64,000 bases of DNA from NCBI GenBank assembly GCA_002049455.2, contig KV919025.1:47989-111988 (forward strand). The letters run 5' to 3'. The notes under the pieces were generated by a model. The model was given only the letters and a program-made list of their open reading frames with translations. It made no database searches and was not told the origin of the DNA. The position numbers and the translations under genes were made by a program. Shown here piece after piece: positions 54,027-63,599 of this stretch (position 1 is its first letter; every line of letters begins with the position of its first letter). This stretch comes from Porphyra umbilicalis (taxonomy: Eukaryota; Rhodophyta; Bangiophyceae; Bangiales; Bangiaceae).

Positions 54027-57000
54027 TCACGCCGATTGGGGCGTCGTGCCAGAGGACGCTGCGAGCATCGCGTTGACTCGACCCCAATCAAAGTCGGCCC
54101 CATAGTCGAGAAACAGCTCCTCCCCAAAGGCGACGTCCGCCGTGGCCACAACCGTCAACAGGTCGGGGTGCACCATGTCGGACGGGCACTTGAGGGGCCG
54201 CAAGCGCAGGTGCACGTTGGGCTTGCGGGAGAGCGTCGAGCCGTCCGCTTGAAAGTTGACCTTTTCGGCGCCACTAACCGCCCCATAGTGGTTGATGTAG
54301 CCACACGCGCAGCCGACAGACGGGACGAGCCAAACCTTGGGCGGCGGCGGAGCACCGCGCCGCGCCTTGAGCGGCACCAAGTGCGCATTGCGGCTAAACG
54401 TCTGGTGGGTGATGCGGGCCGTCCCCCTCATCGTGCCATACGGTCTGTGGGGGTGGTCTTGCAACGTCTTCAGACGGAGGTCCTTAAAGACGAGCCCCCC
54501 CCACATGGACCCAACCTGGTCCCCGACGCGCAAGCCGCCGGGGTGGCTGACAAAGACGCCCAAGCCACCAAAGGGGACGCCCGACGAGGCGACGCGCACC
54601 CGACATGCGGTCGCGTCCGCAGCTCGCACAGTGGCCGTGTCGGCACACTCGAAAACCGCCCGCATCTGCTGCGGCCAGTCGTGCACCGGCTGGACGAGGA
54701 GGTCGTCGAGGCCCTTGACGGTAAAGAAGTCGTTTGCCACAGTGGTGGCCAGGGAGACGAGAAAGTGGACGATGTGTGTCGGCACCCGGGTGTGTGCCGG
54801 CTCGCCGGCTTTCAGGGTCAATGCCGACAACAGCCACTTGGTCGACGACGAGGGCTGAGGGCGACGCGCGGCGAGCTCGGCGGCCACCCTTTGCACAGCG
54901 TCGAGCAGCTGCGGTGTCACCCCACCTGCACCTTGATTCGCCTTGGCCCAGTCGACAAACGCAAAGTAGGTGCGACGACGCGCGGCCTTGACGACCACGT
55001 CGTCGACGTCGCAGCCGTAAAACGTGCGTCGCGTCTGCACACACGCGACCGCCGTCGTGCCCGTCCCCATAAACAGGTCGAGGACCGAGTCACCCGGGTG
55101 AGAAAAGCGGGACACCAGCTCCCGCACGCACCCGACCGACTTTTGCTCGGGGCGCAACCACTTGCCGTCCTCGTTGTACACAATCTCCAACGGGCCAGGC
55201 GGAGCGACGTTGGTGATCGCGTTGCAGTGGGCGGGCAGGGGAGACGAGGTGTGGTTGTGATTCTTATAGCTCACCATGCGATGCGTCCCGGCGCCGCCGC
55301 CCTTACGCGTCGCGTGGATGGCCTTGTCCACCCAATTGGCCAGCGTCGTGCTGGAGCGGCCACCCCCACCGCCGTTGGACGACACTGAGACCATGGAGCA
55401 CGGGTCGACGCTCCACTCGGGCTCGCTCCGACCCTTCAGCGCCGTCGCCGTCCGTAGGTTGGACAGGATGGCATGCCACTTGGGAAACTGCAAGTCGGAA
55501 CACTGGATGATGAGCTGGCCGCCGTGACGCACCATCCCAGTCACGTCGCGCGCCACCGCCAGCATGTCCCGCTCCGACAGCCGGTCATGGGCAGAGTTGG
55601 GTTCCCCGCGCTCCAGCCGTGTGCCGTAGGGCGGGTCCAAGTACGCCAGTTGAATCTTGTTCTTGAGGTTGGCCGTGGGGAACTGCCAAAAGTTGCACGA
55701 TACCATATGGACACGCGCCGCGAGGGCGCCCTCAATGAGACGCACGTCGGCGACGCTGACGGCAGAGAATGGTCGGCCGTCGGCCACGGCATCGAGTATG
55801 TCCGAAGAGGGCGCCCCATCGGCCAACTTGGCGGGCGCCTCGTCGTCCAGCCACAGTTCCCGCAGGGAGGGCACAAGGACGGGCACCACGCCACCAACGA
55901 GAGCCGACTCGTGGGGGAGAAAGGAGCAGACGCTCACCTTGCCCCTGTCCGTTTGCCGCGACAGCGGCTCGTACGTCGCGGACCACAACTCTGGGGACCC
56001 CAGCACGTCGCTCATGTGCCGCTCGTACTGCGCCGCCGCCTTGCGCAGCAGCCGATCGTCGTCGGGGGAGTTGGTAAAGGTCGCCAGCGCCACGGGGTCG
56101 ACCACGTCGGGGTCCATGGACGTTGGCAGACCATGGAAGAGGCGGTACCGCTGGCACCGCGGGGAGAAGCCATCCGAAGGGTGCAACAAGGGCTTCAACT
56201 TGCACTCCTCGGCGCACCACACCAAGTACGGCCAAAACATCGTCATGGCGTCTGCGTAGCCACACTTGGCCGCGACAACGTCCCAGGACCGGTTGACGAT
56301 CATGGCGGCGTACGACACGCGCACAGTCCGCACGTCGCGCTCGACAACAGCGCCGGGGGTTTTCGACGCTGCCGCACCGGCCACTGACTTTCCCTTGGCA
56401 GACGCCGACAGCCGCTTTTGCTTCTTGGCCGACAACGTCTGGCCCGTACCACGCCCCCGGGTGGTACCGTCCCCGTCGTCGTCGCCGTCGGGGTGCGCCT
56501 TCCCCTCGCGCACGTCTGCCATGAGCTGCAAAACGAGCCACACGCGCTCGTCCAAGGTGCTCAGGGGGCCGCTGACCGGGTCGAGCGGGTCGTCCAACAG
56601 CTCCGGCACCGCGCCCCCTGCCGCCGACCCCGCGGCGGTGGCAGACGCAGGTGCGCCTCGATCACGAGGCACCAAACCGTCGCCTTGATCGTCCTCATCC
56701 GCGTCCATGTCCGCGGCCTTGCGCTTGATACCCTTTCCGGTCCCCGGCATCGGCAACAGATGCTTGCTCTGCTTCTTGGCCGCAGCGCGTCGCACCTTGT
56801 CGATACCCGCCTGCCCCTCATCCGGCCGCGTCTGGATGTAGCTGACCATCACCTGCCACCGACGGAGGGCGCCCGCAACGGCGGCCGTGTGTGCTGCACC
56901 CTTTTCCGTCCGTCGAGGCGTCGCGGCGAGTGCGGCAAGGCGGTCCCGCATAGCCATCTCACGACGCCCGCTGCTCACCTTGGGCCACGCAAAGCCGCTC

Positions 57001-57449
57001 AAGTCCCGCCACTGCAGGGCCACCGGATATCGACAAACCAACGCGTCAACCCGGACGCGCGGCGTCCGGTCCGGCGGTCGGTCGCGGACGATCACACCCA
57101 ACCCGCCGACGGACGACACGAACCCAGGGGCGGGCACAGGGGTGGCCACCCGCGAGCTGGGACCGCCCCCGGTGGCCGCCGACGCGTCTGTCGGAGCGAC
57201 CGGCGGCGCCTGCTCCGCCGGCCCGTCAGCGTCGACCAGCACATCCTGCAGCTGCTCCAAACGGTGGCTCATGAAGAGCAGGAGCTCCCACAAGCGCGTG
57301 TCCACGGGGGTGCCCCCCGCACTCCGCGCACGGTGCAGGTTCCACGTCACCCAGGCCTTGCACCACATGAGGACGGCGTACCACAAGTACGTGCGCTCCT
57401 GACTCAACTTGGCGAGCAGAGCCGTGCTTGACGTTGACGTCGGTGCCAT
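54027..57449 (-). CDS. Beta-class amino-DNA-methyltransferase fused to a SET domain
   Basis: From the ATG at 57449 (MAPTSTSSTALLAKLSQ) the frame gives about 1140 aa to TGA. Residues 1-550 are helical and low-complexity, with Lys-rich stretches (TLSAKKQKRLSASAKGK). The methyltransferase follows, with motif IV first: QLAYLDPPYGT at about 605, then GGQLIIQCSDLQF, RPEQKSVGCVRELVSRF, and motif I VLDLFMGTGTTAVACVQT at about 788-797. This order is the beta class of bacterial N6-adenine/N4-cytosine enzymes (Pfam N6_N4_Mtase). The C-terminus is a SET domain: GGLGVFVSHPGGLRVGDQVG, CGYINHYGA at about 1050 (the NHS-type motif) and GEELFLDYGADFDW at about 1110. All key motifs are intact. DPPY slightly favours adenine as target. 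A linked DNA- and protein-methyl writer is the inferred role. An upstream open region in other frames (57450-58173) probably belongs to the same gene. Confidence 0.8.
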   Translation of the reverse strand: MAPTSTSSTALLAKLSQERTYLWYAVLMWCKAWVTWNLHRARSAGGTPVDTRLWELLLFMSHRLEQLQDVLVDADGPAEQAPPVAPTDASAATGGGPSSRVATPVPAPGFVSSVGGLGVIVRDRPPDRTPRVRVDALVCRYPVALQWRDLSGFAWPKVSSGRREMAMRDRLAALAATPRRTEKGAAHTAAVAGALRRWQVMVSYIQTRPDEGQAGIDKVRRAAAKKQSKHLLPMPGTGKGIKRKAADMDADEDDQGDGLVPRDRGAPASATAAGSAAGGAVPELLDDPLDPVSGPLSTLDERVWLVLQLMADVREGKAHPDGDDDGDGTTRGRGTGQTLSAKKQKRLSASAKGKSVAGAAASKTPGAVVERDVRTVRVSYAAMIVNRSWDVVAAKCGYADAMTMFWPYLVWCAEECKLKPLLHPSDGFSPRCQRYRLFHGLPTSMDPDVVDPVALATFTNSPDDDRLLRKAAAQYERHMSDVLGSPELWSATYEPLSRQTDRGKVSVCSFLPHESALVGGVVPVLVPSLRELWLDDEAPAKLADGAPSSDILDAVADGRPFSAVSVADVRLIEGALAARVHMVSCNFWQFPTANLKNKIQLAYLDPPYGTRLERGEPNSAHDRLSERDMLAVARDVTGMVRHGGQLIIQCSDLQFPKWHAILSNLRTATALKGRSEPEWSVDPCSMVSVSSNGGGGGRSSTTLANWVDKAIHATRKGGGAGTHRMVSYKNHNHTSSPLPAHCNAITNVAPPGPLEIVYNEDGKWLRPEQKSVGCVRELVSRFSHPGDSVLDLFMGTGTTAVACVQTRRTFYGCDVDDVVVKAARRRTYFAFVDWAKANQGAGGVTPQLLDAVQRVAAELAARRPQPSSSTKWLLSALTLKAGEPAHTRVPTHIVHFLVSLATTVANDFFTVKGLDDLLVQPVHDWPQQMRAVFECADTATVRAADATACRVRVASSGVPFGGLGVFVSHPGGLRVGDQVGSMWGGLVFKDLRLKTLQDHPHRPYGTMRGTARITHQTFSRNAHLVPLKARRGAPPPPKVWLVPSVGCACGYINHYGAVSGAEKVNFQADGSTLSRKPNVHLRLRPLKCPSDMVHPDLLTVVATADVAFGEELFLDYGADFDWGRVNAMLAASSGTTPQSA

Positions 57450-58173
57450 GGACGTCACCCTGGTCTTGAGTTGCACAATCGACACTTTTGGCCAATAGGC
57501 AGCTCGCGCAGCGTCGCTCGGGAGCTTTTCGAGTGCTCGTTCACCACCTCGTCTCGCACGACGACCGCCGCAAGGACCACGTCCATGGCGGCCATGGCCT
57601 TGACATTCTCGGCCACCCACTGCAAACCAATGGCTTCAACGATGCGGCTACCGTCGCGCGGGTTCGCAGCAGACGCTTGGGAGACGGCGTCCTTTGCCAA
57701 GAGCATCGGGAGGCGGTGGAACCTGTCGGCAAACGTACCGTTCCTAGCGCCGCGGAGCGCCGCCTCGAAGCGGGCGTGCCCCGACACGAGCACCACGGCG
57801 TCCTCCCCTCCACCTTGCGGCCAGCGCATGGCGCTTGGGCGTACTCCTTGAGGGAGGTCACGCCCACGTCGACCACGTGCTCGTCGTGTACAGGCCGAAT
57901 GTCCGTCCAGTAGCGCACCATGGAGAGGTGCACCCAACAGGTGGCGTTGGGCGACTGCTCTCGCCAGTTGGCAATAGGAACACCCTCAACGTCCGTCACC
58001 AGCGCCTCGTCCTGTGCACGTGCTGGGCGCACAACCGGAGCCCGAGGGCCGTCGGGCGGCACCGTCGGCGCCCCATGAGGGACCCCCGTCGGCGTAACTG
58101 TCGCGGGCGCCACCGTCTCGGCGGGTGGCCCGGCCGCCGGGACGCGTGGCGTGGGCATGGCACGCGCGGGCAT
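57450..58173 (-). CDS. N-terminal part of the methyltransferase-SET gene, possible ParB-like domain, two frame changes
   Basis: The first ATG downstream of the TATA box is at 58173 (MPARAMPTPRVPAAGPP). This frame continues to VHDEHVVDVGVTSLKEYAQ and then loses sense at about 57833. The neighbouring frame takes over with MRWPQGGGEDAVVLVSGHAR, then FEAALRG...FHRLPMLLAKDAVSQ, and ends CRLCNSRPG with TGA at 57455-57457, six bases before the ATG at 57449. The I-x-P ... SLKEYAQ ... VVLVSGHARFEAALRG pattern resembles the ParB/sulfiredoxin-like fold, which is often fused to beta-class methylases in phages and bacteria. Either one long protein is broken by two indels, or two genes overlap closely. The ParB reading is inference. 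Confidence 0.45.
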
Positions 58174-58337
58174 GAGGGGGGGGGGGGGGGGGGGGGGGGG
58201 CGGCGAACCGTCGAGCACCACGCCGACGCAAACTTTGCTGCCGGGCACGACACCCAAAAGGCACGCAGTGTGGGGGGTCCCCGCGTGTCTCGGGACCGTG
58301 CGGGCGAGTCCGCCAGCGCAGGGCTCGACGAGAGCAA

Positions 58338-58349
58338 CGTATTTATAGT
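58338..58349 (-). promoter_or_regulatory. TATA box of the methyltransferase-SET gene
   Basis: The minus strand reads CACTATAAATAC. No ATG in the sense direction occurs between the expected start of transcription (about 58310) and 58173, so it fits the gene's start. The leader contains a C run of about 20 (58180-58200). Confidence 0.6.
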
Positions 58350-58481
58350 GAAAAACGACGCCCAACCAGGGTGGGACGACTCGCCCGTTTGTGCGCGGAC
58401 ACAGCCCGACGGTGGCTCGAACGCCGCGCGCGGGAGCGACCGACGTGCGGGCGACNGAAAGGTTTCATACGAAACAGAGAC

Positions 58482-58619
58482 GTACAGCCGTTCTCCCAAA
58501 AATCCCGCACTCCAACAGTTGCAAAAGAGTTCCAAATCGGCCTCTACGACCCCGCAGAGGCCGATTTGGAACTCTGTTGTAACAGTTTGAGTACGGGATT
58601 TTTGGGAGAACGGCTGTAC
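58482..58619. mobile_element. Snapback (foldback) MITE, 138 bp
   Basis: Almost the whole element is an inverted repeat. GTACAGCCGTTCTCCCAAAA...GGCCTCT is mirrored by AGAGGCC...TTTTGGGAGAACGGCTGTAC around a loop of about 10 bases. The left arm recurs alone at 59797-59845. It lies 309 bases upstream of the methyltransferase ATG. The ambiguous base at 58456 is close by. Confidence 0.8.
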
Positions 58620-59796
58620 ACTCAGTGATATGGCCACGAAGCTGCCAGCAGCACAGGTTCTACTGGTACGGGACGAAGGCCTCAAAGCGGGCCATGACGC
58701 CCTTCCGGCATCCTTTCTGGAACCCGCCATAGCTTTCCTGACACCAATGGAAGCGTCTGGATGCGATGCGTTCAGCCCCGGGTGTGACCAGCGCAGAATC
58801 ACTGCGCCTTGCGCTGCACGAGGCAAGCGCAAAAGCCTGGAGCAGAGGGCATACTGCTCCTGTATGAAATCGATCAAGAGATGTCGTGCACGCGCACTGG
58901 GTAGAACAATGTCCCCTCGAGTTCTATAGTCAGCCGGTGGCAAGAGCGACTTGACCTGTGACACGGGACAGCTCCGCATTCTGCTCACAGCTGTAGCCAG
59001 GACCGCCCCAGAACAAGAGCTTCTACGCTTCTACTGCTACTTCTCACGGCCATGACCGATCCAGAACCATACAGAAACTTTGTTTTTCTAGAGACAGCCA
59101 AAGGCCTCCCACACCACCCCACCCCGACACGCCCCGCCATGCCCTGGTTGACAACAACCGAAGAGGCAACCGCAACGGCGGCGGGGCGTGCTGCTGCCGC
59201 GGCGCGGTGCGGTGCACTGGTGAAGTGACCAGCTGGTTCTGAAGAACGGGAGGACCTGGGGGAGCGCGTGCCACGGCCACCCTCCCCGCCCTCCCTCCCA
59301 CACACACTACCCGCGCACGGCCGCAGCAGAACGGGCGGGCGCGGCGGCGTCTCAGCGGGTAGCGCCCGAGCGTCCTTCCCAGAGGTGGCTATGGGGGGAG
59401 GGGAGGGGAGTTCTCCATTCTTCTGCTAAGCTGTCTGTTGTTACCGACGTGCGCTTCACTCAGGCCATGGTCCCGGACGCAGCCCAGACGGTGGGGAGTC
59501 AAGATGATTGCCGCAGATTGGCCATCAATTGGTACTTTCCATCGGTGGACTGATCTCATATGTGCGAGTGCCCATTGGTTAGTTGGTAGTATCAGCTTTT
59601 GCTCACGGGGGAGATATTAATTTCTTGCATCTTGTGGCTCCATCTACGTTTGACAATCGCACCCTCAAAGGTGCTTCAACCGCACATTCTTGCGAAATGG
59701 GAGTGCTTGCGAATGTACCCGCAGGCGTTGCGGACTTGAGAATCGAGCAAATCGGGCTTGCGTGCAACCGCCCTTTAGTCAGCACTGCGCAGGGTA
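58620..59796. other. Gene-free stretch
   Basis: No domain-bearing frame. Plus-strand frame 58630-58929 is short and unrecognised. Nothing else seen. Confidence 0.3.
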
Positions 59797-59847
59797 CAGC
59801 CGTTCTCCGAAAATTCCCGCACTCCAACTGTTGCAAAACAGTTCTAA
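59797..59847. repeat. Solo arm of the snapback element
   Basis: GGGTACAGCCGTTCTCCGAA... matches the left arm at 58482 for about 50 bases and then abuts the family-R element. Confidence 0.6.
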
Positions 59848-60432
59848 TTCCAGGCTCGTGCGTGCCATACCCTGGCCTTCTGGGCGGTGGCGCGCTCGGC
59901 GACGCATCGACACCGGGAACGCCGGCCGGCTCCATAGCCGCGAGCGCGCACGGGGGCACGTACAGCCACGTTGCCGTGGCGGGGGGCGCGTGGGGCGGGG
60001 AAAGGGGTGCCGGCGGCGGCCAGCCGGCATGGCGCAACACCCACGGGCAGGACCGTTACTCCGCAGCGTAGCGCACATGCGCACGGCGGATGGGGCGGTC
60101 GACACGGCGCATGGGCGGGCGGGTGGAACCGATCGCCGCGCGACGGGGTGCCTCTAACCGCGCCACTCTATGGCGTCAGAAACCGCCGACGAGCCGCCGC
60201 AACAGAAGCCGGCGCGCAGGCATGATCACCCGCTGGTCATCGTGGGCGCGTCGAATCCCGGAAGTCGCTGCGCGCGGTTTCCGGGCGCAACTCGGGGCGG
60301 TGGGGGGAGGCAGCGAGGCAGGCGCCTTCCGGGCCCTGTGACCCCTGTGGCAGGACAGTCCTTCTCAGCCACGTAACTCCATTTGCTTTTAGCGTCATTG
60401 CGACTCTTCCAACACTGACACGCCCTCAGATC
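59848..60432. mobile_element. Family R element, left part
   Basis: Begins TTCCAGGCTCGTGCGTGC and is alignable with 40156-40762. It is interrupted after AGATCCCTGA by the family-X element; its right part resumes at about 63203. Confidence 0.7.
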
Positions 60433-60922
60433 CCTGATGTGGATAAAATCGGGGAGCACGAAAGGCACGAAAACTCGAGAGCAAAAGCAGTGACGCAGCA
60501 CTCCCACAAGCAACACCCCAACCAGGGGTGGTGCTCATAGAAACGCTGCGTCGTACCGGAGGCTGCGCCACCGCCCGCTAGCCGGTGCCGGCTACTGCTT
60601 TCATACCCTCAAACGGTGTCTGCACAGGCCCCACCCCCCCGCTCTTTGGCGTCCCCAGAGGGAGGAGGTGGCCTTCGACAGGCACCCAACAGGCTGGCAA
60701 CAGGGGGGCACGCGTCCACACCCCCCGGGTGCCAGCAACAAAGCAAAGACCCAGCGCCCTAGGGGCTACCGGGGCCCTCCGGCGCCCCTACGTAGGCGCC
60801 GGGTCAAACATCAAGACGACGACGGGTCCTCCCCAAGCGGGTCGGCCCGTCAAATCAGACAACAACCGCAACGTGGCGCCGCCCGGCCCACCACCCACGC
60901 CCAGTTAAGACACCCCTGAGAG

Positions 60923-61370
60923 CAAGTCTAGCCGTGCGCCATTGCGCTATCGCCATTTCGCCACATGTTTTGGCGATAGCACAGCGCATCTCTATCGGTC
61001 AATTCCTTCGCCATATCCATAAGTGGAGCCCCATCACCCACTTCGATGGCCCGTGCCTCTTGAAAGGACAAAGGAGAGCCCTCCAGCACAAGAGATCGCC
61101 TTGCAATGTATCAAGTCCCCGCATGGGGTCGCTGAAGGATGGGGCCGTTGACAACTTAATCCTGGTGGACGAGACATCTGTCACCCCATCATGCCATTGG
61201 CCCACGTATATGGCGAAGAGGGTATCTGTCGCTATCCTTCTCGCTATCCTGTGCAGATTTGGCGAAGGCGATGGCGCAATGGCGAGAAATATGGCGAAAT
61301 GGCCCACCGATAGAGATGCCCTTCGCCATCCGCCGTCGCAGAATGGCGAAATGGCGCACCGATAGACTTG
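60923..61370. mobile_element. MITE, 448 bp, CAAGTCTA ends, GGCGAAATGGCG motifs
   Basis: The left end CAAGTCTAGCCGTGCGCCAT is inverted at the right end (reverse complement CAAGTCTATCGGTGCGCCAT). Repeated GGCGATA/ATGGCGAAATGGC motifs lie near both ends. A target duplication was not resolved. Confidence 0.6.
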
Positions 61371-61516
61371 GTCTGAGGCGGACATTAGGATTGCCGGCCA
61401 TTTATTGGCCAGATCGGTTGCTGTCAGACACTTTTTACTTGTCCAGCGGTTGGAACCAGCTTTCTGGAGACGTGTCCCAACCGTAGCTGGCAGCAGGCGC
61501 ATCAGGGCGTCTCGGG

Positions 61517-62515
61517 TAGGGTTGTGCATCACGCCCCTTTTTGGGTGGCGGGGTGGGCGATGCACGCCTAAACACGCCCTTCTGCACGCCTTCAACATTG
61601 GCACGCCCCTCTCACGCCCCTAATGTAGCCCCCATGTTTTGACATTTACTTGATAGGCGATTCAAAGTACCCAATACTCTTGCAATTCGGATGGTTCAAA
61701 GGACCACAAAAATGCCAGAAAACATGAAGGAAACAGCTGCATGCGATACACTCTCTTGGCCTCTGCCACTCTGCCTCAAAGATACTTTGCAGCATCACGG
61801 GACGTCGGCTCGCCTTGCCTCCACCGGCCGCCCCTTTTCCCGCAGTCCCGCCCATCTCACCGCGCACAAAGCCAGAGCAGATAGTCATCATATCATTCTC
61901 GGTCATGGCCGCGGGGGCGTCCTCGTCGCTGGGACGACCATCGTCCTGTAAAGGGACTCCGGCGCCAGCCGTGGCCCATCGGGCGACCTTCTCGTTCAGG
62001 AGGCGCGTAGCTCGCCGCCGGCGCCCCCTCCATCACTGCCGTCGGCCTGGTCGTTGCCGGCGCGCGATGCATCGCATTCAATGTCCTCATTGGTGCCCGT
62101 GTCGAGGAGCCCCTCTGCGTCCTCCCAGGCTGATGACAGCAGGTGGCCGTTGCTGTGCCCATCCCGCACAGATGGCGCCCGCGCATCCTGGTGTCGAGCA
62201 CATTGTTTGTGGGCACACGACGGAAAAATGGTCCCCACGCCTCATAGCGTCGAGCACCTTGTTTGTGGACGCTAGACGGAGCAGTAAGACACCGCGCCCT
62301 GAAAAAGTAACGAGGGTGGCACGGAACTGCACCGAAAAATAATTTGTGGACTGGCGCCCCAAGAGCGCATTTGAAATGATGTACTTTTTTGCCAAGCACG
62401 CCCCAATCACGCCCCTGAAATTCTGGGCGTGCAGGGCGTGACACGCCCAAAGCACGTGAAATTGCACGCCCCAGGCGTGCAATTTAGCACGCCCCGGGCG
62501 TGTTGCACAACCCTA
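61517..62515. mobile_element. hAT MITE, 999 bp, with eight-base target duplication
   Basis: The left end TAGGGTTGTGCATCACGCCC is inverted at the right (reverse complement TAGGGTTGTGCAACACGCCC). The eight bases GTCTCGGG flank both sides (61509-61516 and 62516-62523), as expected for hAT. ACGCCC/GGGCGT motifs are dense in the subterminal 120 bases on each side, likely transposase-binding sites. No transposase frame. Confidence 0.88.
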
Positions 62516-63202
62516 GTCTCGGGGCATCCACAGCACACGTGTTTCTTCCAATATGCGATCAATCGAAAGTCTACCTGCTGAACCATGCGAATCGCGTCGA
62601 TCTGGAGCAAGCCGGATCGCCATCACGCTCGTTGCAGACCAGGCCATGTTGAGCACTATGATGACTCTGGATAGTCTTCTTTTTTGGATGAGCCTATGAT
62701 CGAAGGACGGGGGGGGTAGTAGCTTGGGTTCTATGATACGGATGGGGAACGAGGTGACATCAATGCGTCAAGGTGGGACAATCTTTTCATCAGAGGTAGC
62801 GTGAGAAGAGCAGCAGCTACAAGAAAACGAGGACGTCAAAAGTGGGTTGCAAACCACGTAGCATTGTTCACCACGAGCTTCTCTATCATTGTACGTCACG
62901 ATCAGTTACAGAAGTATCTGCTTTTTACCTGCTTTTTTGCGCTTCTTATGTGTACGCCTCTTGGTACCGTGGAGAGGGTACGAGTTTCACGTGTACGCTG
63001 TAATGATGCAACGTGTCCGCATCCTAATGTCCGCCCTTAACTGGGCGTGCACCGGCGGCGCGCAATCCAGCCAATCAGACGCCGCGCGTGGTCCCACCAC
63101 ACCGCCGCGGCCCGTCATTGGCCACCGCCAAGGGCCCCCATCACGCCGTGCGCGAGGTTGACGCCATGGCTGACAGTGGCACGAATCGTAGATTCGTGCC
63201 TG

Positions 63203-63312
63203 AGGACACGAATGCAGACTGCCACCTCTGAATCGGAGAGCAAGTCTTTCGATCTAAGTATATGTGTGCATCACTACACTTTGAGAGTACCCTGTCCTAA
63301 AGGCCAGGGAAA
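63203..63312. mobile_element. Family R element, right part
   Basis: CTGAGGACACGAATGCAGAC ... AAAGGCCAGGGAA matches 40763-40869 almost perfectly and completes the R copy begun at 59848. An A run follows. Confidence 0.7.
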
Positions 63313-63537
63313 AAAAACATGAACAGAAAGCTCTTCGTATGAGGTTCTTGTTGATATGCGGGGGAGGATGTGGTTGTGCCTGTTTCATAGGCAAAGGCCG
63401 GACGAGGTGCTCGTAGCACGGCTGTGTCGCCCGTACTGGGATGCGGTTTTTTTATCTGATGTCGACTGAATGGAGCACAAGCGACACCCACGGATGCATG
63501 TGCACCCGGAGCAACGGAGGCGGCAAGCGCCCACGCG

Positions 63538-63569
63538 CGGGCGGCTGCGTTGCCCAACGCAGCCGCCCG
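63538..63569. other. Perfect 15-bp-stem hairpin
   Basis: CGGGCGGCTGCGTTG, a two-base loop, then the exact complement. It lies 31 bases past the stop of the minus-strand partial gene, in its 3' region. Confidence 0.75.
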
Positions 63570-63599
63570 ACCGATAGCGCGGGTCGGGTGCGCCACCGG

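Larger units (their letters stand above)
60896..63049. mobile_element. TIR transposon, 2154 bp, CACC target duplication
   Basis: Perfect 14-base terminal inverted repeats: CACGCCCAGTTAAG at 60896-60909 and CTTAACTGGGCGTG at 63036-63049. CACC flanks both ends (60892-60895 and 63050-63053). The uninterrupted X copy shows the empty site near 52412. It is non-autonomous: the interior holds two further MITEs and no transposase frame. Confidence 0.75.
60434..63202. mobile_element. Family X element inserted in R, itself split by a TIR transposon
   Basis: The left X segment 60438-60895 matches 51952-52425 and the right segment 63054-63196 matches 52413-52553. In the uninterrupted R (40762) the site reads AGATCCCTGAGGACACG. 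Here CCTGA occurs on both sides, consistent with a five-base target duplication. Confidence 0.65.
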
